Shown here: positions 10,901-21,599 of the stretch, piece after piece
Position numbering within the stretch: the first letter of the stretch is position 1
Layout of the letters: every line of letters starts with the position of its first letter
Assembly: GCA_036785705.1 (NCBI GenBank)
Contig: JAWUZG010000056.1
Span: 16,040,001-16,104,000, forward strand
Direction of reading: 5' to 3'
Origin: Acanthornis magna
Taxonomy: Eukaryota > Chordata > Aves > Passeriformes > Acanthizidae
DNA: 64,000 nucleotides
Notes under the pieces: generated by a model
Databases searched by the model: none
Told to the model about the DNA's origin: nothing
What the model saw: only the letters and a program-made list of their open reading frames with translations
Made by a program: the position numbers and the translations under genes

Positions 10901-13900
10901 GGCCATCTAGCGGCTCCAGAACTGCCTCGGCTCCGGCACAGATCACACAAAGGAAAGGTGCAGGCTCTGCCTCCGACACGGCACAGAAACACAAGCTGCA
11001 CCTGCAGCCTTCTGCTTTGTGCTAATTCCTGTGCCGGGAAGTTCCAAATCCCATCTGGGAACACTCGCTCTGTGTGCTTGGAGCTGAGCACTGGATATGA
11101 AAAACAGCTACCGACGGTAGCACATGAAATAAAGATACTGAATTCTTCCTGCACCAGTTAAAAAGATTAAAAAAATCCTGAAATTTGTCATGAATCTCCA
11201 AGTACAACAAATATTGGGTACTTCTAAGTATTTCTTAGTGTTTTTGTGTGGCTGAGCGTTCCAGGAATTATATTCAGAAAGAATTTACCTCAGAAAACCA
11301 CCTTTATTAGCCATTCAAAAAAAAAAAATCCCATGAGGAAATCCTTTGGTCTGGATTGTTTCCCAGTATATTCCTCTTTACTTTTCCATTATACAGTAAT
11401 CCCAACTTTATAGGCAGCCATCCAAGAAAGCTTTGGAGAAAGGTCAATTCCTGACAGACACAAAAATCTGCTCTAATAACATCTCTTTATGCCAGATAAA
11501 CTTGGTCTAGGGGAGATTTTCAGAAGTACATAAGTGATTTAAAGGGATCAATTACAGAAAATCAGAGGGACTTTCTCTGGGACTTGGAGCTTTGAAACCT
11601 GGGAGCTCTGAGGCAGAGTGGGCACATCTGCCAATGTGTGAGTTTGGCAACAAATGCCAGAGAGCCCCAAATCCTGGGGAGGCTCACAGGTGCGAATTCA
11701 AGAGCAGCCAAACACAAGAGAGATCAGAAGCTGGCAGCCTTCAAATGAAAGCTGTGGCTAATTTTAATGTGGAAGCTGTGATATATATTTCTTTAAATGG
11801 GAAAGAGACAAGATTGATAACCCTCAATTCATCTTCATAAATTTAAGCTTAAAATTGAATACAGCCCCATTTCTGTACCTGCTCATTCTGATATTTTTAA
11901 GGGAATGATGCATTTTTAATGCTGCTCGTTCTCTCAAGATCAGAGTGGAGAAGAAAGTTAAGTGGTGCAGATCCTGAAATACCTGTATCTGAAATAAGGG
12001 AAAGGAGTAGTTACTTCAGTCTTATAAAGCTGTGAAATGGATCCCTACCAAAGAGATGAAAAACTGCTCCTTTTGTAGCAAATATTTTTTCAGACATAGA
12101 GGTTTGCTTTATGTATTTCCAGCAGATTGAGAGCCAGCTCCTTGTAGAAATACAGGGTGTAGAGACTGCTGCTGTTTCTAAGAATTCTGCAGATAAAAGT
12201 AAACATCTGTTGTTGAAAAATAAAAAAAAAACCTAACATTTTCTGTTCTTGACAGTATTTGGTGTGGCCAAATGGTGTTGAACCTCATATTTTGACGGAA
12301 GATTTGCAGTTGCCTCCATGGAGAGCAGAACATTCTGTGGCAGCAGCTTTGTTGTCTGGTGCTGTTCACCACAGTGTTTAATTAATTTTCTAACCAGCGA
12401 ATTTGGTTAGAGCTTACTCTGAGTGATATGTTTGCTGCAGATGTTCATTCCAGTATATGAGAAAGGAAGTCTGTTACTGAAAAGCCAAATTGTGCCCACA
12501 GTTAGATAATCTGAGACAATCTGGTTTAGCTGTTTTCCCTGTCAAAAAAGCACAGTTGCTCTTTGTGAACTCCAATGTCATTTGCTTGGAAACATATCTG
12601 CATTATAACAAGTACTCTCTCAGTTTCTCAGGAACCATGGGAACAGCAAGATTATTTTATCACTGAAGTCTTATCAACACAAATTTAGAAGATCTCTGTG
12701 TTCCTTTCAGGACAGGTGTAGTCAGCACAGTGTCAAAACTGGCAGCTGAAATTTGGAAGATTGGATAAACAACTGTGAAGTGGGAGAATCTCTTCTGGTG
12801 GAACTGCACCTCACCATCTGCACTAAAACCCCTTTAAAAATAAGACTAAAAACTCTTAAATCACTTAAGAACTTCTGAGAATTGTTGTGTGTATCCCTAA
12901 GAAATTGCATTTATTTTTGTGTGTCCTACAACTCTAACACTGTAGAAATCTGCATGCTTGGGAAGTGGCCCAGTGAGCCTTCAATTAATTTTTCATTTCA
13001 GTTTGCCAAGATCGTTTTGGTTGTCTTGAAATATTTTAGCTTGTTTAGAAAACCAATCCTGACAAAGGGGATGCGTTCCTAACTCAAAGCCACAGCCGAG
13101 CAGCACATGTGAATGGAATGCTCTGTTACACTAGCACTGCGTTTCCCACTGCTCTCCCTGCTCTCACGAGGTGCTGTTGTTTCCATGCCTTGCAGAACAC
13201 CCAAAGGATAAGCAGTTCTCAGTCCACGCAGCCCCTGGCCACCCCCGTGGTGTCGGTGACGACTCCGAGCCTGCCCCCGCAGGGACTCGTGTACTCGGCC
13301 ATGCCCACTGCCTACAACACTGGTAAGGCCTGCTGGGCTCAGGGGTGGGGCTGCACCCACACCCTTCAGAAGCCCAGGAAATTCACATTTCTGTGCCACT
13401 TGACTTTGTTTTCCTCTCCAGTTCAAGTGAAGGCTCTTACTCATCAAAACGGAGCCTGCAGTGATCCCGTGGGGAACTGGAGCGCCTCACATTTAGGCAA
13501 TAGCTGATACTTCAGTATTTTTTTATTTATTGTCTTTTTTGTCTGCAGGACCTTAAAACTACTTTTTATCCAAGCTGGGTGTGATGTAAAGCATTTGGTA
13601 ATGTAAAAGTGATGAGTGGTTTGCTGGTTGGGAAAGTAGTTCACGAAAGTCAAGTAATAAGTGATAGACTATGAGGAGACAGTGGCCTCAAGTTGCACAA
13701 GGGGAGGATCATTGAGGAGATTGGGGAAAATTTCTTCACTGAAAGGGTTGTCCAACATCCACCAGGGCAGTGGTGCAGTTCCACATGCCCCCCAGAGATG
13801 GTATTTTATACATTTTCTCCACTCTTAGCTTTGAAAGTTTTCACTGCAGTTTTTAGTTTAGCCAGCCAAGTACCTCACATCCTTTATCTTTTTGTGTTAA

Positions 13901-16900
13901 TGAGTTCTGGGGCTGTGCTGGGGCTGTGCTGGGGCTGTGCCCTGCTCACACCATCAGCCAGGGCTGTATTTGCCCTGCAGCAGCACCAGCTCAGTTGTTC
14001 AATGTGGATGCAAACGCAGGTGCCCTGAGGAGGTGAAGTGTGAAGCAGGGAGTGCAGGAGTTGGGCTGCAGCAGCAGTGCCATGGGCAGAGCAGTCTCTT
14101 GCTTTGGATGATCAGCCGATGTGTGAATTAGTTGGACATGCAGAGCTTGGTGTGACTCCTGCCCCAGAGGTGGTTCAGCTCTTGAGTTCCATGGCTGTTC
14201 TGAGCCAACCCTTCTGGTCCCTGCTCAGCAGAGCCACACTGAGTGTCACCTGGCATCCCTTCTGTCCAGTGGGATGTTGTTTCAGGAGGCAGTGCTGGGT
14301 GCATCCCTCATCCAGAATCACCTGGAAGCTGGTGGCTGCAATCCCCCAAAGCCGAGAGGGGCTGCCCTGGGAATCTCAGGAAGCAGCAAAGACAATGGGA
14401 GCTGGTGTTCTTCACAGTGGACTAGTGCTGGTATCACTGGGATGTGATTTTAAGCTCCCGCCCGTTTCCTTTGATAATGCAAATAATTTGTGCAAAGCTT
14501 CTAGCCTTTAGTGGTTTTCACACACTTTAGAATAATTTCTATTAGATTGAGCCTTTCAGGAGATTTGGAGGAAGAAATTTGATATTGAAACCAAATTGTC
14601 GCCTGGGGATTCTCAGGGTAGTCACCACTTATGGTACAATTTCAGTTTTGCAGTTCAAGGACTAAGATAAAATTTAAATACCTTAATTGTTTTTCTGGAT
14701 TGATAGGGGTTGTTTTTTTCAGGGCTGGAAGGGATAGCTTCAGCTCTTGGATCCTTAATTAAAATGTTGGATATCAGTTTTCCACAAATATCCTATTTTA
14801 TATAATCTGTTTGGTATTCTGCAGTTTGCTGGAGGAAGGGCCAGAACCAACTGAGTTACTGGTTCTATAACAGTCCAGGCATTAAAAAAATATTAAAACT
14901 TCCAGCAATCAGTTAATTAGTAACTGACACCTGAGCAGAGCACACCAAGCCATAAATAAATTCCTGGTTTCAGGTCAGTTGTTTTGCAAAGGCACAAACT
15001 TGCCTGTGCTGCTGGTGGAGGTCACAGCAGCGATGGTTTCTGCAGAAGATGATCTTGTCTGTACAACTTCATCTCACATCAGGTCACTGGCGCAGCAGTG
15101 GCTGTCCTGCTGTCACTGCCACCAGATATGTGATTGTTTAGGGAATTAATAAGGCGGCTAATTGCGTAGTGACATATGTACTCTTTGGAAAAATACCTCC
15201 TCAAAGCCCTGCCACCAGACACGTTCTGTGTAAAGTAGCAGAAGTTAATTGTCCATGGTCATAAAAGCTGTAATTGCAATGGAAAAAAATGACATGGGAA
15301 CTGAATTGCTATCAGTGTTTCCTTCAGGTCTGCACTGACAGATCCCATTGGCCCAGCACGTCCATCTCCAGTGCCTGCATGGGCTGCGCTCGGCACTTGT
15401 CACAGGCCTGGCTGCTTTGAAGGCTCAGTGCGTGTCTGGGTCACTGGAGGGGCTGTTCAGTTTTTAAAAATTTTAAAAAAAATTTTTAGATTCAATTTTA
15501 GTCTTGCAAAAGGGGTTTTTTGGGTCAATCATCTCGGGACAAACCTTTCTGAAGCTGTGCAGAAATACATGTGAGGCTTTTCAGAGTTTCAGTAGAAGTG
15601 TCAGCTGAGGAGAAATTAAAACAAAAAGGCAGCCTGAGAAGCTTCACCTGCTGGGAGCAGCTGGGACTCGGGAGGCCTTCAGGAAGGTTCTTGCAGGGAT
15701 GTGTGTGTGTCTCTGACAGCACAGGACCCTGCTGGCCCTGGATTCTTCTCCCAAGATGAGTTGTTTTAGGGAGATCTAGAATTTATCCACAGCAAACAGG
15801 TCAGTGGATGGGAGGGGAAGATTGTTCAAGGCTCCTCTCAGGAGAGAGAGAGAGAGAGAGAGAGATTGTAATGGTGATGGCATTTTAGCACAGCACTACT
15901 GTTAAAAAACCCCAAAACCCCCAAACACAAATCAAAGCCAAAGCCAACTTGAGTGGAATGTTTCATTCCTCTGCTGGTGGTACAGAGCAGTCTGACTGCT
16001 CACATTTTGTCCCATTCTCAAGAGACTAAAAAATTATTTTAAGGAAGCTTTATTACAGAATAATTAAAAGCAGAGAAGAGTTTGACTTTGTTTTCAAACC
16101 TGATGGAAAACATGAGTGATGATCAAGTGAAAACAAGTTCAGTTCTGTGAATGAGGTGAGAAGTGAGGGAGCCCTGCAGCAGCTTGGGTTGGAATAGATC
16201 ACCTTCTCTGGTCCCCATGTGAGTTGTACTTCTAAAGAATGATGTTTTCTTGCTCCACATAAAGAGGTTTCTTTTGTTTATGTGATCCAAGATGACAGTT
16301 TAATTAAGGAGTGATACTGTGGGGGGGGGGAGGACATGATGTGGTACAGCAGGGCTGCACGGAGGGGTCACTGGGGCTCGGGAACCCAAACCCTGCCCTG
16401 CCTTTGCAGAGCCCCTGTGCTGCCAGGGCAGCTGCTGTTCCACTGGGCTTGGATGGAGGTTGTAGGGCCAGGAGCTCTGTGAGCCCAAACTGTGCCTGTG
16501 TCCTCTCTGAGGAGCTGCTGCCTCCCACCTGGGACCTGAGCCACAGCCCTGGTGTCTGCAGTGAATTCATCCCTGTCTAGTGACTCTCATGGATTCTTCC
16601 CATTTCATTTTGAAATGTCCATGTAAGCAAAAGTCTTCAAAAATGCCAAGTCTTACTGTAATGTGCACACCTTTTTATATACAATGCATTAATATGTTGT
16701 ATCTGTGGGTTTGGAAGAAGCTCCAAGACAGCAACATGTAGGAACTGAAAGCAGAATGCAAAAAAATTCTTACTTGGAGGCCTCTGTACTGTTAAGCTCC
16801 CTGTGAGGTTGGCAGGATTGCTCCCACATTTCAGAGTTTTCACATCTGGATTCCTTTGGATCAGCTGCCTTTATTTGTTTTGGGCAGAAAGCCTTTGTAT

Positions 16901-17889
16901 TTGTGTTTATTTATATATGTATGTTATATATGTAAAGCTCCCTGTACATTACTTTGTTGTTTATTTGTTTTTCCCTCTTAGATTACTCCTTGACTAGCGC
17001 AGACCTGTCTGCCCTGCAGGGATTTAACTCCCCAGGAATGCTGTCCTTGGGGCAGGTGTCTGCCTGGCAGCAGCACCACCTCGGTCCCGCGGCCCTCAGC
17101 TCTCTTGTGTAAGTACCCAGGCCCTGGTGCGGGGCAGCTCTTGGGGGGCTTCTGCCTCTTCAGCTGGATCGGCTGCACCAAGGGAACATTCAGCACATTT
17201 TAACCTCTTGTCAGTGCTGCAAAACATTCTTGTGTCGGGGTGTTTGTCCCTTCGGTCACCTGTAGCCTCAGCTAATGAGCTGTGTCCCTGCAGGCTCAGC
17301 TTCTCACTGAGGAGGCATCTGTGTGATGACTGAAACGTTAGGCAATAGGAAATATTTGTTTGTTCTGAACATCTGTAAATGCAGCTCAGACTTTTAATTA
17401 ATGATTTTTTCACCTTTGCTCTTCCCAGTAAAGTTCATTTATTTATGTGCTGAGCCCCAAGGCCTCACCATCGCAGGCACGTGAATCGTCACTTGGTTTT
17501 CATTTTTTGCGTTTTCTCATTTGTGCCTTTCTTTTCCCAGCACTGGCAGCCAGCTATCTCAGGGTTCAAATCTATCCATTAACACCAACCAAAACATCAA
17601 CATCAAATCTGAACCGATCTCCCCTCCCCGGGACCGCGTCACCCCCTCCGGGTTCCCGCCGCAGCAGCCGCAGCCGCCGCAGCAGCCGCCGCCGCCGCCG
17701 TCGCGCCAGGAGCTGGGCCGCTCCCCGGTCGACAGCCTGAGCAGCTCCAGCAGCTCCTACGACGGCAGCGACCGCGAGGATCCCCGCAGCGATTTCCACT
17801 CGCCCGTCGTGCTGGGCAGGCCGCCCAACGCAGAAGATCGAGAGAGTCCCTCGGTAAAACGAATGAGGATGGACACGTGGGTGACATAA
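7747..17889 (+). CDS. MEF2A: MEF2A, C-terminal part (five exons, 5' exons outside the window)
   Basis: Myocyte enhancer factor 2A is a nuclear MADS-box transcription factor that drives muscle, neuronal and stress-responsive genes. Only the C-terminal transactivation region is here; the MADS and MEF2 domains must lie left of the window. Five exons with GT-AG borders join in frame: 7747-7937, 9531-9554, 13196-13322, 16982-17108 and 17541-17889. Together they give 271 residues (263 without the microexon) plus a TAA stop. Recognisable MEF2A segments in order are [108 protein letters not shown] and the terminal [12 protein letters not shown]. The paralogues MEF2C and MEF2D share parts of this, but the run of matches and the neighbouring LYSMD4 and ADAMTS17 fix it as MEF2A. 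The identification rests on recalled family sequence. Confidence 0.96.
7938..9530 (+). other. MEF2A intron upstream of the beta microexon
   Basis: This 1.6-kb intron has no supported internal feature apart from a 13-nt A run near 8938. Its 3' end carries UGC/YGCY motifs next to the microexon (see the findings). Confidence 0.8.
9531..9554 (+). CDS. MEF2A: MEF2A beta microexon (SEEDELEL), 24 nt
   Basis: This 24-nt phase-0 exon lies between a TTTGCTGAGTACAG acceptor and a GTGAGT donor at 9555. It encodes eight residues, Ser-Glu-Glu-Asp-Glu-Leu-Glu-Leu, close to the SEEEELEL of mammalian MEF2A as I recall it. This is the acidic beta exon of MEF2 proteins, known from MEF2A, C and D to be included mainly in striated muscle and brain and to raise transactivation. 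Phase, position between GMMPPL and NTQRIS, length and acidic content all agree. It is far too short for ORF-based or default gene finders and is easily missed. Inclusion in transcripts cannot be shown from genomic sequence. Confidence 0.92.
9555..13195 (+). other. MEF2A intron downstream of the beta microexon
   Basis: This 3.6-kb intron begins GTGAGTTTGGGCTGCTG, with clustered UGCU motifs, and contains a 12-bp minisatellite at 10788-10895. The rest shows no recognisable gene or repeat. Confidence 0.8.
10788..10895 (+). repeat. 12-bp minisatellite, nine units
   Basis: There are exactly nine tandem 12-bp units of GATCCCTGTGCA, with variants GATCCCCGTGCA and ...GTGCT at units 3 and 7. A partial unit precedes at 10781. 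The 12-bp unit keeps frames open on both strands (repeats such as DLHR and ADPC), which should not be taken for proteins. Confidence 0.95.
13196..13322 (+). CDS. MEF2A: MEF2A coding exon with the p38 target threonines
   Basis: The acceptor is TTGCAG ending at 13195 and the donor is GTAAGG at 13323. The exon is 127 nt: 42 codons from [14 protein letters not shown] to MPTAYNT, plus one base (G) of an Asp codon completed by the next exon. It contains [12 protein letters not shown]. The two Thr-Pro sites (Thr codons 13241-13243 and 13262-13264) correspond to the p38 MAP-kinase sites numbered T312 and T319 in mammalian MEF2A. Their conservation implies that stress- and muscle-signalling control of this transactivator is kept in this species. 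Confidence 0.95.
13665..13800 (+). mobile_element. CR1 LINE 3'-end fragment, degraded
   Basis: The wording GTGGCCTCAAGTTGCACAAGGGGAGG, continued by AAAATTTCTTCACTGAAAGGGTTGT, matches the end of the CR1 reverse-transcriptase frame as I know it from avian genomes (the FFTERVV...[10 protein letters not shown] region). Here it translates as [16 protein letters not shown] before the match decays. Insertion is in the same sense as MEF2A. It is short and 5'-truncated, as is usual for CR1. The borders are approximate. Confidence 0.7.
13907..13939 (+). repeat. 11-bp triplicate (CTGGGGCTGTG)
   Basis: Three perfect head-to-tail copies of CTGGGGCTGTG within the intron, at 13907, 13918 and 13929. Confidence 0.9.
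15841..15865 (+). repeat. (GA)12 dinucleotide microsatellite
   Basis: A clean GA run in the intron, flanked by CTCTCAGG and TTGTAATGG. Confidence 0.95.
16982..17108 (+). CDS. MEF2A: MEF2A coding exon ([19 protein letters not shown]...)
   Basis: The acceptor is TTTTTCCCTCTTAG ending at 16981 and the donor is GTAAGT at 17109. The exon is 127 nt. Its first two bases complete the Asp codon begun at 13322, and its last two (GT) begin the Val codon finished at 17541. The translation runs [18 protein letters not shown], then [17 protein letters not shown], then PAALSSLV, nearly identical to mammalian MEF2A (which has QAALSSLV). No unusual feature is visible. Confidence 0.95.
17109..17540 (+). other. 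Last MEF2A intron, 432 bp
   Basis: A short intron with GTAAGT at its 5' end and TTTTCCCAG at its 3' end. Nothing else is recognisable inside. Confidence 0.85.
17541..17889 (+). CDS. MEF2A: MEF2A terminal coding exon with SUMO switch, Gln/Pro tract and NLS
   Basis: The acceptor is CTTTTCCCAG ending at 17540 and the stop is TAA at 17887-17889. The exon adds 115 full codons. It begins (V)[17 protein letters not shown] where mammals have AGGQLSQGSN. It holds IKSEPISP, the phosphorylation-dependent SUMO/acetyl switch: Lys codon 17605-17607 and Ser codon 17620-17622, matching mammalian K403 and S408. Next is a very GC-rich Gln/Pro tract at about 17656-17706 ([13 protein letters not shown]), far less pure than the human poly-Gln run. 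A serine-rich acidic segment follows ([20 protein letters not shown]), then the basic nuclear-localisation tail [11 protein letters not shown]. The CpG-rich codons at 17630-17830 contrast with the AT-rich 3'UTR right after. Confidence 0.96.
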
Positions 17890-20286
17890 ACCCGCGGTGT
17901 CGCCCTTTCAGTTTTGCGTTCTCAAAATGAACTGTCCTGACATATCTAAATTTATAAATAAGGACGTGAATAAGTATATTTATATGTATATACATACGTG
18001 CATATATATATCTTCACATGCATATATATGTGCTAGTGTGTGTAGCATACACCAATCATCAGGCACTTACGACAAACTCTTGTATAGCTGCAGATGTCCC
18101 TTGGTAAAACGTAACAGAACAATCCCGTAGGTTTGATCTCTAGTCTGGCACTTACCTGGACTCGTGTGTAACCCCAGCCCGGCCCCTGGCAGAGCGCTGT
18201 CCCCGCAGTGTCTCCTCCTCCTCCACACCCGACCCGAGCGAGGGCTCGCCTGTAGTACTGTCCCTGTGTGTAGTCAGCTCTATGGTTACTCGTAGTTAAG
18301 AAATAATTGCTTTGTAGCAGCAGAGCAGTAGAAAAGCAGGAAGAAGAAAGCAATACTGTACATAAACTGACCTTTCTATTACCCAACCTGGCATGGGTCT
18401 CTATTGCAGAGGGTGCATGGAGAAGGGCTGATGCTATAAGAAATAAAAAAAAACAAAACAAAAACCCTGTTTTGCACGTGCAAAAAAAAAAAGCGTATTG
18501 GGTCAAAGAAGTGATTTTTTTAATAAGTGAAAGAGAGACATAGAGAACTCGCATGAAATATTCAGAAAATATTAGCCTAGAAAATAGAACATTAACAAAA
18601 TAAAATTAATATATTAAGTTATAATTGGAATATGTTTGACAAATTTGTTTTTACGTTCATACCTTTGAAAAATATAGAAACGGATTTTAGCTCATGTATA
18701 TTTTATATTAAAGAAAACAATACCCTAATGAATTGAAGACTATATATAAAGTTATATACAGTACTTTTGAACACATTCTGCTATGAATTATTTATATAAG
18801 CCAAAGCTGTATGTTGTAGCTTTTTTGTAGAGTATAGTTTTATCTTATTTTGACTTTCTAGTTTTTGCTTTCAAAGATGAAAAGGAAAAACTTGCAGGCG
18901 GAACCTTGGGGGAAAAATAAGCCATGAACACTTATATGTAAATTTAAATTTGAGCCAAACTCTTTGTGTATATAGCATCCTAAATATATTATCACCTTTG
19001 GTGTAAGTACCTATGTATTGTACGGTCACCAGATTAAAAAGTATATTTTTGTGGATTGACGCCAACTTGAAACAAGGCGAGGTCCTTATTAAGTAGAGTA
19101 TTCACTGTTTAATATTTACTATTTTGTTAAATATACTGTACTTTCTTTGGATTTTAATTATTATTAATATTATTATCCAGATTTTTCAGAGGGTGTATAA
19201 AGGGGTTGGCCCCCTCACTGGTGGTGAATGTGTGCCGTTCAATTGTAATCTCTGTGCTGTATGGTTAAGCTTCATTATACATTTTATATATATGTATATA
19301 AATAGCAAAGTGGCAAAAAAAAATCCGGTGTTAAGTTCATCCTGCATAAATATAAAAAATCTGTTACAACACATTTTAAGGCATCATTTTAAAGCTGCCT
19401 CTTCTGAGGAGGAAAAAAAAAACCAGTGGAAAAACTTGACCTAATTTCTCATGATAGGGAAATGACACATATCAGAGGAGCACAAAAGGTTTTGTGAGTT
19501 GGCAAGTGGTTTGGGAAAAATTTGCTGCTTCCAAGAGACAGAGGGAGGAATGCAGAGCCCCCTTGTGCCGCGAGACAGGGCTGGGAGCAGGTTTGGTGTT
19601 GGCTGCAGGGCCGTGATCCTGCCCGTGCTCCCGCTCACCTCCAGGCTGGCAGTGCTAGTTCTGGGTGGAAGCTGCCGTGCTCTGGAACTGCCCAAACTCT
19701 GAAGAGTTAAGCCCTGATATTTATTACATTTTTGCTTGGGCTCTCTATTTTTTTTTTTTTCAGTTCAGAAAATCCCTTGATGCTGTAGGGGAGGGTGAGA
19801 AGGGCGGTGCCGCAGGGCCAGCTGCCCCTGTGTAGTACCTGTGGCCTCCAGGCCTGTCCCCATTGTCCTGGCACCGTTCAACCTGCACAGGCTCCAGTCC
19901 CCTCCAGCCCCTTCCCTTGGAACCGCTGCCCATTTCCGTGCTTGGTCCCGGCTGGCAGGAGCCTGGAGGCAAAGGGGACATGTCCCCTGTGTTCCCGAGT
20001 GACCGAATTCACTTGCTGCTCCCCGGAACCTTTTGCTGCTCTGACCAGTGATGTGAGTTCCATGATTTATGCACCTGTATGAACTTTGCTGTACATCCGA
20101 GTGGGAGTTCTGCATTCACATTTACTGTCTATTTTCTTGTGTGCCTTATCAGATGGCTTTGCTGACTGTATCTCAATAGTCTTTATTTCTATGCAGGTTT
20201 TTAAACAGTACTTACTACTGTTTTCTTAAAGACAAAGCTACACAAGGGTTAGAGTTTGTATTGAAATTGCACCAATGAATTAAAAA

Positions 20287-20292
20287 AATAAA
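20287..20292 (+). terminator. Proximal candidate poly(A) signal of MEF2A
   Basis: An AATAAA hexamer lies 2.4 kb into the 3'UTR and is followed by GT-rich sequence. It could give a shorter transcript isoform. Only the hexamer supports it. Confidence 0.35.
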
Positions 20293-21142
20293 AGAATCAG
20301 TTCTAAAGAGCTGGGCCAGGGAGTGGCCCTGTGCTGCCCCAGCCCCGGCAGAAATGTCCTTCCACAGCCCTCCGGTCTCGGGGAGCACCTCCTGCCACCG
20401 AGGACATGGGAATCCTGGTTTTTAATAACAAGTATCTCACTTTGAAACATACTTTTTTAGAAATTGTAAAAATGTTTTATAAAAAAAAGAAGATGACATA
20501 GCACAGATATTTCAACAGGTTAAAAAAAAAAAACTTTTTAAAATTATCTCTGCTGACTGAAGTGCAAGTGGATCCAATCCTGGGCTGAACCCAGTCAGGT
20601 CTGAATGGTTTAAGATTTTTATCTCTGTTGTGACAAATCACCTCCATCCTCGAGCTCTCACGATAGTTTTGAGAACGCCACGTTGTCAGGGACTCGTCAG
20701 AGAGAACTGCTTTAGCCTTGCCTTCCCTCCAAGGACACTAATGCATCAGAAACTTGCGAGTTACTGTGCGCACAAGAAATACATAGTAAATAAGGAACAA
20801 AACAACTCCTAACAATTGATCCTGGGCAGAAGTTAAATCCGAATGTGAAAGAAAGACTTAACCAATGTAAACATTTAAATCTTAGTAGAACCTTTCTTCA
20901 CTTTGCTGTGCAAGAGAACACTGCTTTGCTATATTTAAAATGGCTTTTTTAAAAGAGATTTATGTATTTGGTAAATGTTTGTAGTCAACAGTTCACAAGA
21001 AGCTGTTCACGGTTTAATGCTGATAAGCCGTTTGGCGGCACAAGCTGGACTTTGTTGCCATCCTTGAGACGAATCTTTTAAGAAAAAAAATAAGTTAATC
21101 TCAATTTTTTTCCCTGAATGTGTTGTTTTTTCTTCAATATAC

Positions 21143-21148
21143 AATAAA
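21143..21148 (+). terminator. Distal candidate poly(A) signal of MEF2A
   Basis: AATAAA follows TTGTTTTTTCTTCAATATAC and precedes TTCTAGTGAAC. T/GT-rich sequence follows (GGTTGTTGTAAAATATTTGTATCC at about 21191). The position gives a 3'UTR length close to that of mammalian MEF2A as I remember it. Cleavage would fall near 21160-21170. Confidence 0.55.
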
Positions 21149-21599
21149 TATTCTAGTGAACTTTTTATCAAATGGTTAAGAAAATGCTAGAGGTTGTTGT
21201 AAAATATTTGTATCCTGCATTCACTAAAGTAAAGATAACTGGCTTTTACTGTGTACTCCGGCCTCTCTCGTGTTTGCAGAGCACGTGGTCCTGTCTGGCG
21301 CGTCCTTGCCCCCTCCACGTGTCCACTTCAGGTGCGAGGTGTTGGTTTTAGGCTGCAGCCACAAGGATTTTCATCAACAGGATACACACACATTTGTTAT
21401 TACACTCAAGGACTGATGCTCGTTAAGAACCTTCTTACAGCACACTTACAGAAACTGGCAGATAAAACAGGGTCCATTCAGAGTGGAGAGCCCAAGGCCA
21501 TCCTGTCTCTCCAGCCCCACTCCTCCTGCTGCTGCCACTGCTGAGGTGAGGCTGCAAGGGGCCTCTCTAAGGCAGGTGCTCAGCTGTGTGGTAACAAAA

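Larger units (their letters stand above)
13323..16981 (+). other. MEF2A intron between the p38-site exon and the next
   Basis: A 3.66-kb intron. It contains a degraded CR1 fragment (about 13665-13800), an 11-bp triplicate (13907-13939), a (GA)12 run (15841-15865) and a G9 run near 16321. No gene is seen. Confidence 0.8.
17890..21165 (+). other. MEF2A: MEF2A 3' untranslated region (end inferred)
   Basis: About 3.3 kb after the stop contains no credible coding sequence. It is strongly AT-rich at about 18.6-19.4 kb, with many ATTTA and TATATA stretches and U-rich runs expected of a long regulated 3'UTR. A TA-rich simple tract lies at about 17975-18032 and short poly-A runs at 18449-18490, 20460-20490 and 20522-20532. 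Candidate poly(A) signals are AATAAA at 20287 and 21143. The right border is inferred from the latter. Translated stretches on either strand here show no family resemblance. Confidence 0.7.

Noticed and set aside
10639..11154. Minus-strand frame of 171 codons with DLHR repeats, and plus-strand frames with ADPC or VQIP repeats
   Set aside because: The 12-bp minisatellite keeps frames open on both strands, and the location is intronic in MEF2A.
16140..16215. Possible CR1 tail remnant (GGGTTGGAATAGATCACCTTC)
   Set aside because: About 20 bases resemble the CR1 tail phrase GGTTGGAACTAGATGATCTT, but nothing on either side supports it, so it was left out of the annotation.
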